A stretch of DNA of 13,182 bases from JBBRCX01 sp038204465 (GCA_038204465.1 JBBRCX010000114.1:1-13182); one strand, 5' to 3'. Counted from the stretch's first letter, positions 1 through 7,059 are shown. The notes: generated from the sequence alone by a model not told the origin. Numbers and translations: made by a program.

Positions 1-1
1 G

Positions 2-538
2 TTCACTGAAACGGACCCCAGCTTTATCAGCCGGGCGCTCAACCCGGCGCTGAAGCGCGCTCCCAGCTTCAGCAGCATGAAAGAAGCGATGGAGACGGCG
101 ATCGGCGAGCAGACGGCGGAGCAGTTCCGAAAAATCGAATACCTGAACATCATCGGTAACCTCGGCCCGCTGCTCGGCCTCCTGGGCACGGTGCTCGGGA
201 TGATCGAGGCGTTCCAGGCGATGAAAAACGCCCAGGGTGCGGCCAGTCCCGACCAACTCGCCGGCGGTATTTCAACTGCGCTGACCCACACGTTCCTCGG
301 ACTGATGTTGGCCGTGCCGTGCCTGGCGGCCTTCGGCGTCCTCCGCACGATTGTGGACCGCCTTACCGTCCGCGGGGCCCTTGTGGCGGAAGAGCTGTTG
401 CTGATGGTCAAGCCGCAGGAGCCGCGACCGATGGCCGGCGCACCAGCGCGTCCGGCGGGCGCCGCGCCGCAGCCCGTGGGCGCGCCACGCAAGGCGCCGC
501 CGCCAATGCCGGCGCCCACTCCAAGCGTCTCCGGCTGA
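2..538 (+). CDS. MotA/TolQ/ExbB proton channel family protein (5' partial)
   Basis: Inner-membrane subunit of a TolQ/ExbB-type proton channel, which together with ExbD/TolR-like partners converts proton-motive force into work in the periplasm. The reading frame is open from base 2, so the ATG at 77 is probably internal and the true start lies outside the window; 178 residues are visible. Two hydrophobic segments carry the family signature: one around IIGNLGPLLGLLGTVLGM and one around STALTHTFLGLMLAVPC, matching the conserved pore-lining helices. The C-terminus ends in an Ala/Pro-rich tail of about 40 residues, probably cytoplasmic and disordered. It lies 41 bases upstream of the first of two exbD-like genes in the same direction, so an operon is likely. 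The family is certain, but which system it powers (Tol, TonB-like or other) cannot be told from sequence. Confidence 0.9.
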   Translation, partial: FTETDPSFISRALNPALKRAPSFSSMKEAMETAIGEQTAEQFRKIEYLNIIGNLGPLLGLLGTVLGMIEAFQAMKNAQGAASPDQLAGGISTALTHTFLGLMLAVPCLAAFGVLRTIVDRLTVRGALVAEELLLMVKPQEPRPMAGAPARPAGAAPQPVGAPRKAPPPMPAPTPSVSG

Positions 539-579
539 TTGTCCGAAAAGCTTCGAAATGACGTGACGGAAGAGTGTCT

Positions 580-1134
580 ATGAAAAAGCACATGATGCCT
601 GCGATGAAAGAGGGTGGCGTCAACGTGACGCCGCTCATCGACATCGTCATGTGCCTGATCATCTTCTTCATGCTGGTGGCGAAGATTGGGGTGGCCACCG
701 GGGCAGACAGCAAGATCGAGCCGCCCTCCACGATCCTCGGCACAAAGATCGAGGACATGGGAAATACGCTTACCTTGAACGTGACCGATCCGAACCCGCG
801 GGATGAGAGCGGCAACTTTCTTTCGCGTCACCTGAAGCAGCCGGAGGTGCGGGCGCTGATCGACGGCTCCACGCAGCCGCGCGAGATCAAGATCGAGCAG
901 AATTTCGGCAGCGTGACCGACCAGCCGCTGCTGCGCGTGCTGAAGGCGGCGGTCGAGGGCGATCCGAAAAAGAACGTCCAGCCCAACCCGAACTTTAAAG
1001 TGATCATCCTGGCGGAGAAGGACCTGCAGTACTCGATGCTCGAGCAGGTGCTGGTGACCTGCGCGCAGGCGAAGGTGAAGAACGTGAATTTCCAGACGCG
1101 GCAGGTGAAGGCGGAAGCCGGCGCGCCAGGATGA
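580..1134 (+). CDS. ExbD/TolR family biopolymer transport protein (first copy)
   Basis: Single-pass membrane protein of the ExbD/TolR family, the partner that carries the proton-accepting Asp in the channel. After a short cytoplasmic N-terminus, the motif VTPLIDIVMCLIIFFML places that Asp at residue 21 in the only transmembrane helix; the rest is a periplasmic domain. At 184 residues it is longer than a typical ExbD (about 140). A GTG at 574 is in frame, but the GGAAG at 568-572 is 7 bases before the ATG at 580, so I prefer the ATG. The gene sits 41 bases after the exbB-like gene and 33 bases before a second exbD-like gene. Known from the family: ExbD works as a dimer with an ExbB pentamer. 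Inferred: the two different ExbDs here may form a heteromeric pair. Confidence 0.9.
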   Translation: MKKHMMPAMKEGGVNVTPLIDIVMCLIIFFMLVAKIGVATGADSKIEPPSTILGTKIEDMGNTLTLNVTDPNPRDESGNFLSRHLKQPEVRALIDGSTQPREIKIEQNFGSVTDQPLLRVLKAAVEGDPKKNVQPNPNFKVIILAEKDLQYSMLEQVLVTCAQAKVKNVNFQTRQVKAEAGAPG

Positions 1135-1167
1135 TGAAATCAAGGGCGCCGTTCTGCGAGAAAAGCA

Positions 1168-1638
1168 ATGAGAATTCGAGGCGCGAAGCAGGTTCACTAC
1201 GACTCAGGGCCCAACATGACGCCACTGGTGGACGTCGTGATGGTGATCCTCATCTTCCTGATGCTCGCCGGGAGCTTCGGCGGCGTCGAGCACTACCTCA
1301 CCAGCAACATTCCTATTCAAGCCAAAGGAGGGGTCGGCGGCGAGCCTCCACCGCCGGGATTCATCCCCGATGAACAGCTGCTGGTGTCGGTGGATCCGGA
1401 CCCGCAATATGGCTTCAGGGTTGTCGCCGGAAATATCCGCGTCGCGGGCGATGCAAAATCGCTTGAGGCAGCATTCGTCCAGAAGCGGCAGGCATATGAG
1501 GCAACGGGCACGCCCGCGAGCAAAATCCAGGTCGTGCTCTCGCCCTCGGGCGCCATCAAGTATGAAAATCTCACCGCCGTCTATGAGGCCGCCTTGAAAG
1601 CCAATTTCGAAAAAGTCGGTTTCGCCAAGTCGCACTGA
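1168..1638 (+). CDS. ExbD/TolR family biopolymer transport protein (second copy)
   Basis: Second ExbD/TolR-like protein, 156 residues. The motif MTPLVDVVMVILIFLML gives the transmembrane helix, with the conserved Asp at residue 22. The periplasmic part is sequence-divergent from the first copy and includes a Gly/Pro-rich stretch (GGVGGEPPPPG) soon after the helix, probably a flexible linker. The ribosome-binding site is weak (a purine run GAGAAAAG just upstream of the ATG), which suggests translation partly coupled to the preceding gene. An exbB-exbD-exbD arrangement is common in planctomycetes. After this gene a 126-base gap contains a TATAAT box, so the large gene downstream may also have its own promoter. 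Confidence 0.9.
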   Translation: MRIRGAKQVHYDSGPNMTPLVDVVMVILIFLMLAGSFGGVEHYLTSNIPIQAKGGVGGEPPPPGFIPDEQLLVSVDPDPQYGFRVVAGNIRVAGDAKSLEAAFVQKRQAYEATGTPASKIQVVLSPSGAIKYENLTAVYEAALKANFEKVGFAKSH

Positions 1639-1727
1639 TTCAAGCACAATCCCGGATTCGGCGACTCTTCCTTCCGCTGGAGCACACTCTCCGGCACTCC
1701 CAGATGTAGCCTGCGGCCCCGCCGCCC

Positions 1728-1733
1728 TATAAT
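1728..1733 (+). promoter_or_regulatory. Candidate -10 box (TATAAT) upstream of the large repeat protein gene
   Basis: An exact TATAAT lies 31 bases upstream of the ATG at 1765, in the only sizeable gap of the cassette. The expected transcription start near 1740 would give a leader of about 25 bases. The hexamer 17 bases upstream (TGTAGC at 1705-1710) is a poor -35 match, so the call rests on the -10 and its location. If real, the exported repeat protein can be made independently of the channel genes. Confidence 0.4.
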
Positions 1734-1764
1734 TGGCTGATTCGTTCCCACGCGAGGTCACTGG

Positions 1765-4746
1765 ATGAAACGTCGCAAGTTCACCGCTCTTATTCTGACG
1801 CTCAGCCTCACCGCTGCGGGACTCGTGCGCGCCCAGGCCCCCGCGTCCGGCCGAGCTGGCGAGGCCGCCAATGACCTGGACACGCTGAATGACAAGACAC
1901 TGATGGCCGAGCTCGCGAGCCGCGGCCTGAGCGACCTGCTGTCGAGGGCCTTCGAGGTGAACAAGGTGCCGCAGCAGGAGCGCGACTCAATGTCGACGCT
2001 GATGGCGCTTCGCGAGCTGAGCGACCCCGCCAAGTCGATGTCGGCCTCGCGCCGTCAGGCCCTCATCGCCAGCGTCGTGAACGGTATTTCAGCCGCGCTG
2101 CCGACCATTTCCGATGCCAGAACATTGATGGCGCAGGCCGCCGTCCTGATCCAGAACGCCATTGAGCCCGATGTCACGACCATCGAATACTGGGGGGAGA
2201 ACGCGGCCACCCAGCGGCGGTTGAAGCCGATCGTCGAGACGGTGGACAAGATGCTGGCGCGCGCCGCCGAGCTGGCCGACAAGGGTCGAGCCGAGGCCGA
2301 GAGGAAGCTCGGCGCCAATCGCAACGACGATCGGCTGGTGAAGGATTGGACCGACTGGGACAACCTGTTCACCTCCGCCAACTTCACCCGGCAGATGGCG
2401 CAGTATGACGCGGTTCTGGCGCTGGATCGCAAGAACGAGCAGCGTGCCAAAATCGCTGATGCCGCCATCACCTATCTGAAAGACTTCGACAATGCCGGCA
2501 GCGGCGTACAGGTAGTCGTCCGAAATCGAATGGCAAAGTTGAACATGGCCAAGTTTGACTATCCCGCCGCGAAGGAGCTGTTCAATTTGGTAATCACCGG
2601 CAAAGACATCGCGCCGCCGCCCACGCCGTTTCAGCAGTACGAAGCGCGCTATTTCTCCGTCGTGTGCGACGTCGAGAGCAAGAGCCTCGACGCCGCCGCC
2701 AAGGGTTTTGCGGAGCTGCAGGAGTGGCAAACCAAGAACCTGCCGCAGGACAAGGACGTGCAGGCGTGGCTCAGTGCGATCGTGCCGATGATGAAGTATC
2801 GCATCCACATGGCGGAGAAGGCCGCCGCCAAACCCGATTCCGAGGAGGCGAAGAAAGCGGAAGACGCCGCGGTCGCCACGCTTACGAAGTTGAGCGAAGA
2901 GCGCCCCGATCTTCGCTCCATCATCTCGGAACAGCTGGTGCAGCGGCTGGCATCGACGGCCGACATCAAGACGCTCAACCCGCTGATGCTCACCGCGCTG
3001 TTGCAAAAAGGCATCCAGGAGACGTCAAGGCCCGCGAAAGAGCAGGCGAGCGAGGAGGACTTGAATCATGCGATCGCGGCCGCGCAGGAACTGATGTCGC
3101 GCAAGGCCGACCCCCAGATAACGCCGCAGATGGTCGACAACGCCGCCATCTACGTTCCCGCTTTCCAGGAGCGCCTCGGAAAGAAGGTCGAAGCCGCGAG
3201 CGCGTTCCTCGATTACGTCGAGAAGATCCACACTACGCCGCAGAACACAGAATTGGCGTTCAACCGCGCCGCGAATCTGATCCTCGAGTTGCAGAAATCC
3301 GCCGGTACTACGCAACCGGCTGAGCTCACCACGCAGGCGTCATCCGATACGCAGCCGGCCGATCCAGGCGCGGTCATGGCGCTGTATGAGCGGTTGCTGC
3401 CGATCGCCATCAATCAATTCGGCCACAAGGAGCTGGCCCTGGATTACGGAAACCGCCTGCGCAAGAACGAAAAGTTCCCGGAGGCGATCAAGTATTACCG
3501 CATGGTTCCCAAGGAAGACCGCACCTACCTGCCCGCCAGATACTACGAGATGATCGCGATGACGATGTTGCTGGACCAGAAGGGCCCGGACAAGAAGCCG
3601 CTCCTGCAGGGGCCGGCGCGCGAGGCACTCGTTGGCAACGTACTGAAGACCAGCGACGAGGTGCGCATTCTCGCGGCGGCCGCCATGAAGTCCGGCACCG
3701 CGAACGAACAGACGCGGCAGAAGATGCGCCTCGCGGGCGTCATGCTCACCTCCGCGCAGATCGCCGCCACCGAGCAGAAAGACCCGAAGAAAGTCATCGA
3801 ATCGCTCGCGGATTTCGACGCAACCGCCGCCAGCCTGCCCAATGAGGATGTGCTGCTGACCGAAGCGTTGAAATTGCGCGTCCGCGCCTTCATGGACAGC
3901 CAGCAGTACAACCAGGCATCCGACGCCTTGGTAAAGCTCATCGAAAAGAGCGGCGGCCAGAAAGGCTCCGACATCGTCCTCACCCTCCTGCAGAAGCTCA
4001 ACCAGGACTTCGACAAGGCCCAGGCCGCCGGCGATCAGGCGCAGATGAAGTCGCTCATCAACGACCGCGCGAAGCTCAGCGGCTTTCTCGTCAAATGGGC
4101 CAGCGAAAACCCGAGCGCTGACGTAAAGAAATACACCTACCGCTACATGGTCTACGACGCCGAGACCAAACGCCTCGCCGGAATGTTCGAAACCGAGCCG
4201 GCCCAGCGCGAAAAAGAACTGCGGGCCGCGATGGAGGCGTTCGAAAACCTGCTCTCCCCACAGAACGCCGCCCTCTACCGCCAGACCCTCGACGACACGC
4301 GCAAAGCCGACGGCTTCCCCGATCCGCTGGTCGTGCTCGGCATCGGGCTCACCCAGTTCGAGCTGAAGAGCTACAGCGCCGCCCGCGACTCCCTCGGCCG
4401 TCTGCTCACCAACCGTAAGCTCGGCACCGCCCACCGCCACCTGATCGATCCGAAGACCGGCGAAGCGCGCGACGAGGACAACGAGCCCTACTGGGAAGCC
4501 TCCTACAAATACCTCAAGGCCCGCGCCGAAGTCGCCAAGGCCAAACCCGACGATGCCAACGCAAGGAAGGACCTCGAGGCGGCCCAGACAGAGCTGAAGC
4601 GCGAATACGTCCGCGAAGGCGCCCGAGGCGTCGGCGGCGACAAGTGGCACGCCGCCTTCGAAGAACTCCGCAAGGAAATCACCCCCGACTTCGATCCCAC
4701 GAAGCTAGCCACCGGCGCCACCCAACCCGTCGCCCAATCCCCGTAG
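1765..4746 (+). CDS. Large exported alpha-helical (TPR-like) repeat protein of unknown function
   Basis: A 993-residue protein, translocated across the inner membrane. Residues 1-24 form a signal peptide (basic MKRRK start, hydrophobic LILTLSLTAAGL, then VRA|QAPA). The rest is almost entirely charged, alanine-rich helix with spacing suggesting degenerate TPR/SEL1-like solenoid repeats, for example around YGNRLRKNEKFPEAIKYYRM and FELKSYSAARDSLGRLL, although no canonical TPR block is unmistakable. A low-complexity Thr/Gln/Pro linker (TTQPAELTTQASSDTQP) lies near residues 513-530, and the C-terminus ends in a similar ATQPVAQSP. The ribosome-binding site GAGG at 1754-1757 fits the ATG at 1765. 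The position directly after exbB-exbD-exbD suggests a periplasmic scaffold or adaptor working with that channel; this is inference. No catalytic motif was recognised. Confidence 0.85.
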   Translation: MKRRKFTALILTLSLTAAGLVRAQAPASGRAGEAANDLDTLNDKTLMAELASRGLSDLLSRAFEVNKVPQQERDSMSTLMALRELSDPAKSMSASRRQALIASVVNGISAALPTISDARTLMAQAAVLIQNAIEPDVTTIEYWGENAATQRRLKPIVETVDKMLARAAELADKGRAEAERKLGANRNDDRLVKDWTDWDNLFTSANFTRQMAQYDAVLALDRKNEQRAKIADAAITYLKDFDNAGSGVQVVVRNRMAKLNMAKFDYPAAKELFNLVITGKDIAPPPTPFQQYEARYFSVVCDVESKSLDAAAKGFAELQEWQTKNLPQDKDVQAWLSAIVPMMKYRIHMAEKAAAKPDSEEAKKAEDAAVATLTKLSEERPDLRSIISEQLVQRLASTADIKTLNPLMLTALLQKGIQETSRPAKEQASEEDLNHAIAAAQELMSRKADPQITPQMVDNAAIYVPAFQERLGKKVEAASAFLDYVEKIHTTPQNTELAFNRAANLILELQKSAGTTQPAELTTQASSDTQPADPGAVMALYERLLPIAINQFGHKELALDYGNRLRKNEKFPEAIKYYRMVPKEDRTYLPARYYEMIAMTMLLDQKGPDKKPLLQGPAREALVGNVLKTSDEVRILAAAAMKSGTANEQTRQKMRLAGVMLTSAQIAATEQKDPKKVIESLADFDATAASLPNEDVLLTEALKLRVRAFMDSQQYNQASDALVKLIEKSGGQKGSDIVLTLLQKLNQDFDKAQAAGDQAQMKSLINDRAKLSGFLVKWASENPSADVKKYTYRYMVYDAETKRLAGMFETEPAQREKELRAAMEAFENLLSPQNAALYRQTLDDTRKADGFPDPLVVLGIGLTQFELKSYSAARDSLGRLLTNRKLGTAHRHLIDPKTGEARDEDNEPYWEASYKYLKARAEVAKAKPDDANARKDLEAAQTELKREYVREGARGVGGDKWHAAFEELRKEITPDFDPTKLATGATQPVAQSP

Positions 4747-4770
4747 GGGCGCGGTTTTTTAAACCCGCCC
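4747..4770 (+). terminator. Hairpin just after the repeat-protein stop codon
   Basis: GGGCG (4747-4751), one bulged C, GGTTT (4753-4757), loop TTT, AAACC (4761-4765), CGCCC (4766-4770): a 10-pair stem with one bulge starting at the base after the TAG stop. The T-run is in the stem and loop rather than following it, and the downstream TATTTCTTCC is only moderately U-rich, so it may be a mRNA 3' end stabiliser or part of a Rho-dependent terminator instead of a classical intrinsic one. Confidence 0.45.
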
Positions 4771-5082
4771 TATTTCTTCCGCCGCGATACCCCGCCAATC
4801 CAAAACCCGCGATTCCACCCCCAAAACCCATACCGCTCCCATGCCGCTCCCGTCCCCGCCCCATCCATCACCCATCCCCGCTCCACGTCAACACCAACGG
4901 GACGCCAGCCACCGCCCATCCACATCCCAGCCGCAACCCATCCACACCCCGGCCTAACGCCGCCGCCTCCCACCGCATCCCCAGCGACTTCCCGCCCCCA
5001 ACCCACCCGCTCACCACCCCACAACCTGAAAAACACGCCTAAAAATCCCGCTCCAACTCAAACGCGCACCGAACAAAACGAA

Positions 5083-5164
5083 CGCGTGAAACGACCGACC
5101 GTAGAACGGGCGTCTCGCGGCGTCTCGCCCGTGGTCCGCAATCGTTTCAATTCGCGCCCACGCG
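5083..5164. repeat. Nested inverted repeat (large potential hairpin)
   Basis: Four nested complementary arm pairs are visible: CGCGTG (5083-5088) with CACGCG (5159-5164); GAAACGA (5088-5094) with TCGTTTC (5142-5148); GACC (5093-5096) with GGTC (5133-5136); and ACGGGCG (5106-5112) with CGCCCGT (5126-5132). The centre is a perfect tandem duplication of GGCGTCTCGC (5109-5118 and 5119-5128). It could be a structured RNA element, a decayed mobile-element end or a protein-binding site; nothing in the sequence decides. Confidence 0.5.
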
Positions 5165-5377
5165 AAGCGGGCGAACACGGCCGGCTTTGATCGGCGGCGC
5201 GACAGCCTTACCCGTCCCAGGACCCGTCCCGTTTAATTCTGCCTTGACCCCATGGCTTTGTCGGCTTGTTGCGGAAGGGGGGGTGCTCATCGCGTGGGAG
5301 GCAATGCTCTCTTAGAGTGGAAGTCGACGCGAAGCGGCGATACGTTGTCACGATCGATTAACGAGGAGCGTTCGCGC

Positions 5378-6206
5378 ATGACCATGCTGGCCGAATCAAC
5401 GAAACGTGCGCCCGGAAACAAAGAGCCGTTCGCGCCCGAAGAGCTCGAAGTGATCACCGCGGATTTCCTCCGCGACGGCTATCGACTCATCCCACAAGTC
5501 CTTTCCAGGCACGAGGTGCAGGAGTTACGGGCGGGCATCGACACGGTCTTCAACGACCCGGAGTACAAGGAGAACCGGCCCGGACGACGCGCCCTACATT
5601 CTGGTGCGGCTCTTCGAGACGAACGCGATTTTCGAAGACATGCTGACCCGCGAGCCGATCATCGGGCTGGTCGAGAACCTGCTGGGCCCGGAGTGTCACC
5701 TGATCGCCCAGAACGCGGTGCGAAACGCCCCGGGGCAGGCGATCGACATATTCCATGTAGACGACCCGCCCTTCATCGAGCCGCGCGAGGGAGAAACTCG
5801 GATCCCGCCGACGCAGAAGCTGCCCATGTTCCTGCTGACAGTGCAGGTGTTGCTCAGCGACGTCGAGAGCCAGGAGCACGGGCCGACCCAGTTCGTCCCC
5901 GGCAGCCACTACTCGGGCGGGCATCCCAACGACAAGAAGAACCCGACGTTCGACGGGCGCGGCCCGGTCTCGATCTTCGGGCGCGCGGGAGACATCTACC
6001 TGCACAACGGGCAGTGCTGGCACCGCGGCGCCCCTAACACCTCCGACCGCACGCGCTACCTGCACCAGCTCGCCTACGGCAAGCGGTTCATCTCGCAGCG
6101 CTTCTACCCGTTCGTGAACTATCAGCTTCCCAAACACGTACTCGACCGCGCCGACGAGCGACGCAGGCGGGTCCTCGGATTCCATCCCAAGGGCGCGTAC
6201 GGTTGA
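5378..6206 (+). pseudogene. Phytanoyl-CoA dioxygenase (PhyH) family gene with one frameshift
   Basis: Fe(II)/2-oxoglutarate-dependent oxygenase of the PhyH family, substrate unknown. The start ATG at 5378 follows AGGAG (5364-5368) by 9 bases. The first frame gives about 69 family-like residues up to YKENRPG, then loses sense; the family sequence resumes one frame later at about 5583 (DDAPYILVRLFETNAIFE) and runs to the TGA at 6204-6206. One extra base near 5580-5586, in a GC-rich CCCGG context, explains it. The active-site set is intact in the second part: HVD in FHVDDPPF (codons 5754-5762) for iron, the distal His at 6021-6023 in CWHRGAPN, and a following Arg in TSDRTR for 2-oxoglutarate. 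The corrected protein is about 275 residues, normal for the family. All else being intact, the shift is either recent or a sequencing error. Confidence 0.8.
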
Positions 6207-6212
6207 AGTCTG

Positions 6213-6593
6213 CTACAAGATTTTGGAAAACGGGTCATCCTTATTTTTGGAAAAATAGCAATGGCCCTTTTTCTGTTCCCCTATCCACAGAGCCGGTAGT
6301 AGGGCGAATAGCGCCGCAGCGAACCACAGGGGAAACCAGATCATCCGGTCCCTTGTCATGTCGGCGGCAACCCCATGAGTTGAAGACCAATATCCGAATC
6401 CGAGCAATCGCCAAAGAGCGGCTTTCATCGCAGGGTATTCAGGTTCTCTGGCAACGACGCTCATGGAGGTCCAGTAGAACAGGTCCCCGACCCAATAACT
6501 CCGCACCCGAAACGCCAGCATTGCCACGCATAGCAACAGCGACAACGCGGCGAGCACGCTGAATAGCCGGCGCTTCATTCCTCGCTGGATCAT
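6213..6593 (-). CDS. Small two-helix membrane protein, apparently lacking its C-terminal zinc ribbon
   Basis: Function unknown. Two hydrophobic segments are clear: residues 11-30 (LSLLLCVAMLAFRVRSYWVGD motif region) and 86-104 (WFPLWFAAALFALLPAL). Both align with the 191-residue protein at 8541-9116, which has LSLLLCVAVCVLWVRSYF and FIPLWFLALVFSVAPA at the same places. That protein continues into a CxxC...CxxC zinc ribbon, whereas this one ends after 22 residues of unrelated, AT-rich-encoded sequence (GEQKKGHCYFSKNKDDPF). This suggests a truncated paralogue whose 3' end was lost or replaced. Either the ATG at 6593 or the one at 6578 may be the start; GAGGA directly abuts the latter, too close to be a usual ribosome-binding site. 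It converges on the dioxygenase gene. Confidence 0.6.
   Translation of the reverse strand: MIQRGMKRRLFSVLAALSLLLCVAMLAFRVRSYWVGDLFYWTSMSVVAREPEYPAMKAALWRLLGFGYWSSTHGVAADMTRDRMIWFPLWFAAALFALLPALWIGEQKKGHCYFSKNKDDPFSKIL
6221..6255. repeat. Direct repeat TTTTGGAAAA in the 3' junction of the truncated gene
   Basis: TTTTGGAAAA occurs at 6221-6230 and 6245-6254. The second copy sits inside TATTTTTGGAAAAATA, an AT palindrome around GG. The copies are 24 bases apart, exactly 8 codons in the minus-strand gene. They form an AT-rich island between the dioxygenase stop and the place where the membrane protein stops resembling its paralogue. Confidence 0.45.
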
Positions 6594-6641
6594 AACCGTC
6601 TGTTTGTCTGCTACCGAACCAATACGCCTAGCAGGAGGCGA

Positions 6642-6657
6642 CTGGCGATGCCGCCAG
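6642..6657 (+). promoter_or_regulatory. Hairpin presenting an ATG next to a perfect Shine-Dalgarno
   Basis: CTGGCG (6642-6647), loop ATGC, CGCCAG (6652-6657). A perfect AGGAGG lies at 6633-6638, 9 bases before the ATG at 6648 in the loop. That ATG opens a frame of only 22 codons (6648-6716) overlapping the 67-residue gene that begins at 6674. This may be a leader peptide or coupling device, or chance. Confidence 0.25.
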
Positions 6658-6673
6658 CGCGTACGCTCGGAGC

Positions 6674-6877
6674 ATGGACTCGACGCGCCTCACCGAAGCC
6701 CAGCGGCAGAAGCTGATGGCCGCGGTGTCGCGGCAGCTCCAATACCTCCACAAGCTTTGCACGCGCATGCAGCGGCTGCACTTCCCCGAGGGTGATCCGC
6801 TGGACGTGGCGGCGCATCGTGCCCGCGATGCGATTCAGAAGCTGATGGATGAGGCGCGCCGAGTGGGCAGGAGGTAG
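6674..6877 (+). CDS. Small helical hypothetical protein (67 residues)
   Basis: Function unknown. The sequence is soluble, charged and predicted to be helical: LTEAQRQKLMAAVSRQLQYL, then RMQRLHFPEGDPLDVAAHRA. The pattern of a hydrophobic/aromatic helix, then RMxxxxFPxxDPL, then an Ala-rich helix resembles a family of short planctomycete proteins that I recall only as hypotheticals; that link is from memory and uncertain. The GGAG at 6669-6672 is only 1 base before the ATG, and the better Shine-Dalgarno at 6633-6638 is too far away for this start, so initiation may depend on the overlapping 22-codon frame. The next small gene starts 14 bases after the TAG stop. Amphipathic regularity and codon use favour a real gene. 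Confidence 0.55.
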   Translation: MDSTRLTEAQRQKLMAAVSRQLQYLHKLCTRMQRLHFPEGDPLDVAAHRARDAIQKLMDEARRVGRR

Positions 6878-6891
6878 GATGCTGGATTACC

Positions 6892-7059
6892 ATGAAGCCG
6901 AAGCCGCTGGATTACGCAACACCGACGCCGAAGCGAATCGATCCAGATCGGTGGGTAAAACTGGCTTTCCAGATCATTGTGTTTGGCGGCTTGGCTGGCG
7001 CGGCCCTTCTCGCGTGGAATGTTGTGCGAGATATGCAAAAAACTGGAATCTCGCCCTGA
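6892..7059 (+). CDS. Small single-pass membrane protein (55 residues)
   Basis: Function unknown. The product begins MKPKPLDYATPTPKRIDPDR, a basic/proline-rich cytoplasmic-type head, followed by one hydrophobic helix (about residues 24-42, containing LAFQIIVFGGLAGAALLAW) and a short tail ending NVVRDMQKTGISP. Heads of the form LDYxTPxP before a single helix are, from memory, common in small planctomycete membrane proteins. AGGAGG at 6869-6874 lies 17 bases upstream; it is nearer the out-of-frame ATG at 6879, but that frame gives a Cys/Arg-rich translation without protein-like character. The gene follows the 67-residue gene by 14 bases and is probably co-transcribed with it. Confidence 0.55.
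   Translation: MKPKPLDYATPTPKRIDPDRWVKLAFQIIVFGGLAGAALLAWNVVRDMQKTGISP

Larger units (their letters stand above)
4747..5377. other. 630-base gene-free region with a C-rich, G-poor segment and inverted repeats
   Basis: No convincing gene is present. From about 4771 to 5070 the plus strand is strongly C-rich and G-poor: by hand count over 4801-5040, about 55% C and 12% G. The open frames crossing it on both strands are compositional artefacts with Pro/His/Arg-rich or Gly/Trp-rich translations. Such a transcript would be nearly unstructured and resembles a rut (Rho-loading) region. From 5083 to 5164 there is a nested inverted repeat, followed at 5210-5230 by two copies of ACCCGTCCC 12 bases apart. 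The last part holds the ribosome-binding site of the dioxygenase gene. Confidence 0.7.

Noticed and set aside
3340..4650. A 436-codon minus-strand frame opposite the large repeat protein
   Set aside because: Its translation is Gly/Val/Leu/Arg-rich with no domain, typical of the antisense of GC-rich genes.
4644..5042. Long open frames across the C-rich stretch on both strands
   Set aside because: Their translations are Pro/His/Arg-rich or Gly/Trp-rich and follow only from base composition; no ribosome-binding site or family resemblance.
5252..5377. In-frame upstream extension of the dioxygenase gene (start at 5252)
   Set aside because: The added 42 residues are Cys/Gly/Arg-rich and unlike the family, and AGGAG at 5364-5368 points to the ATG at 5378.
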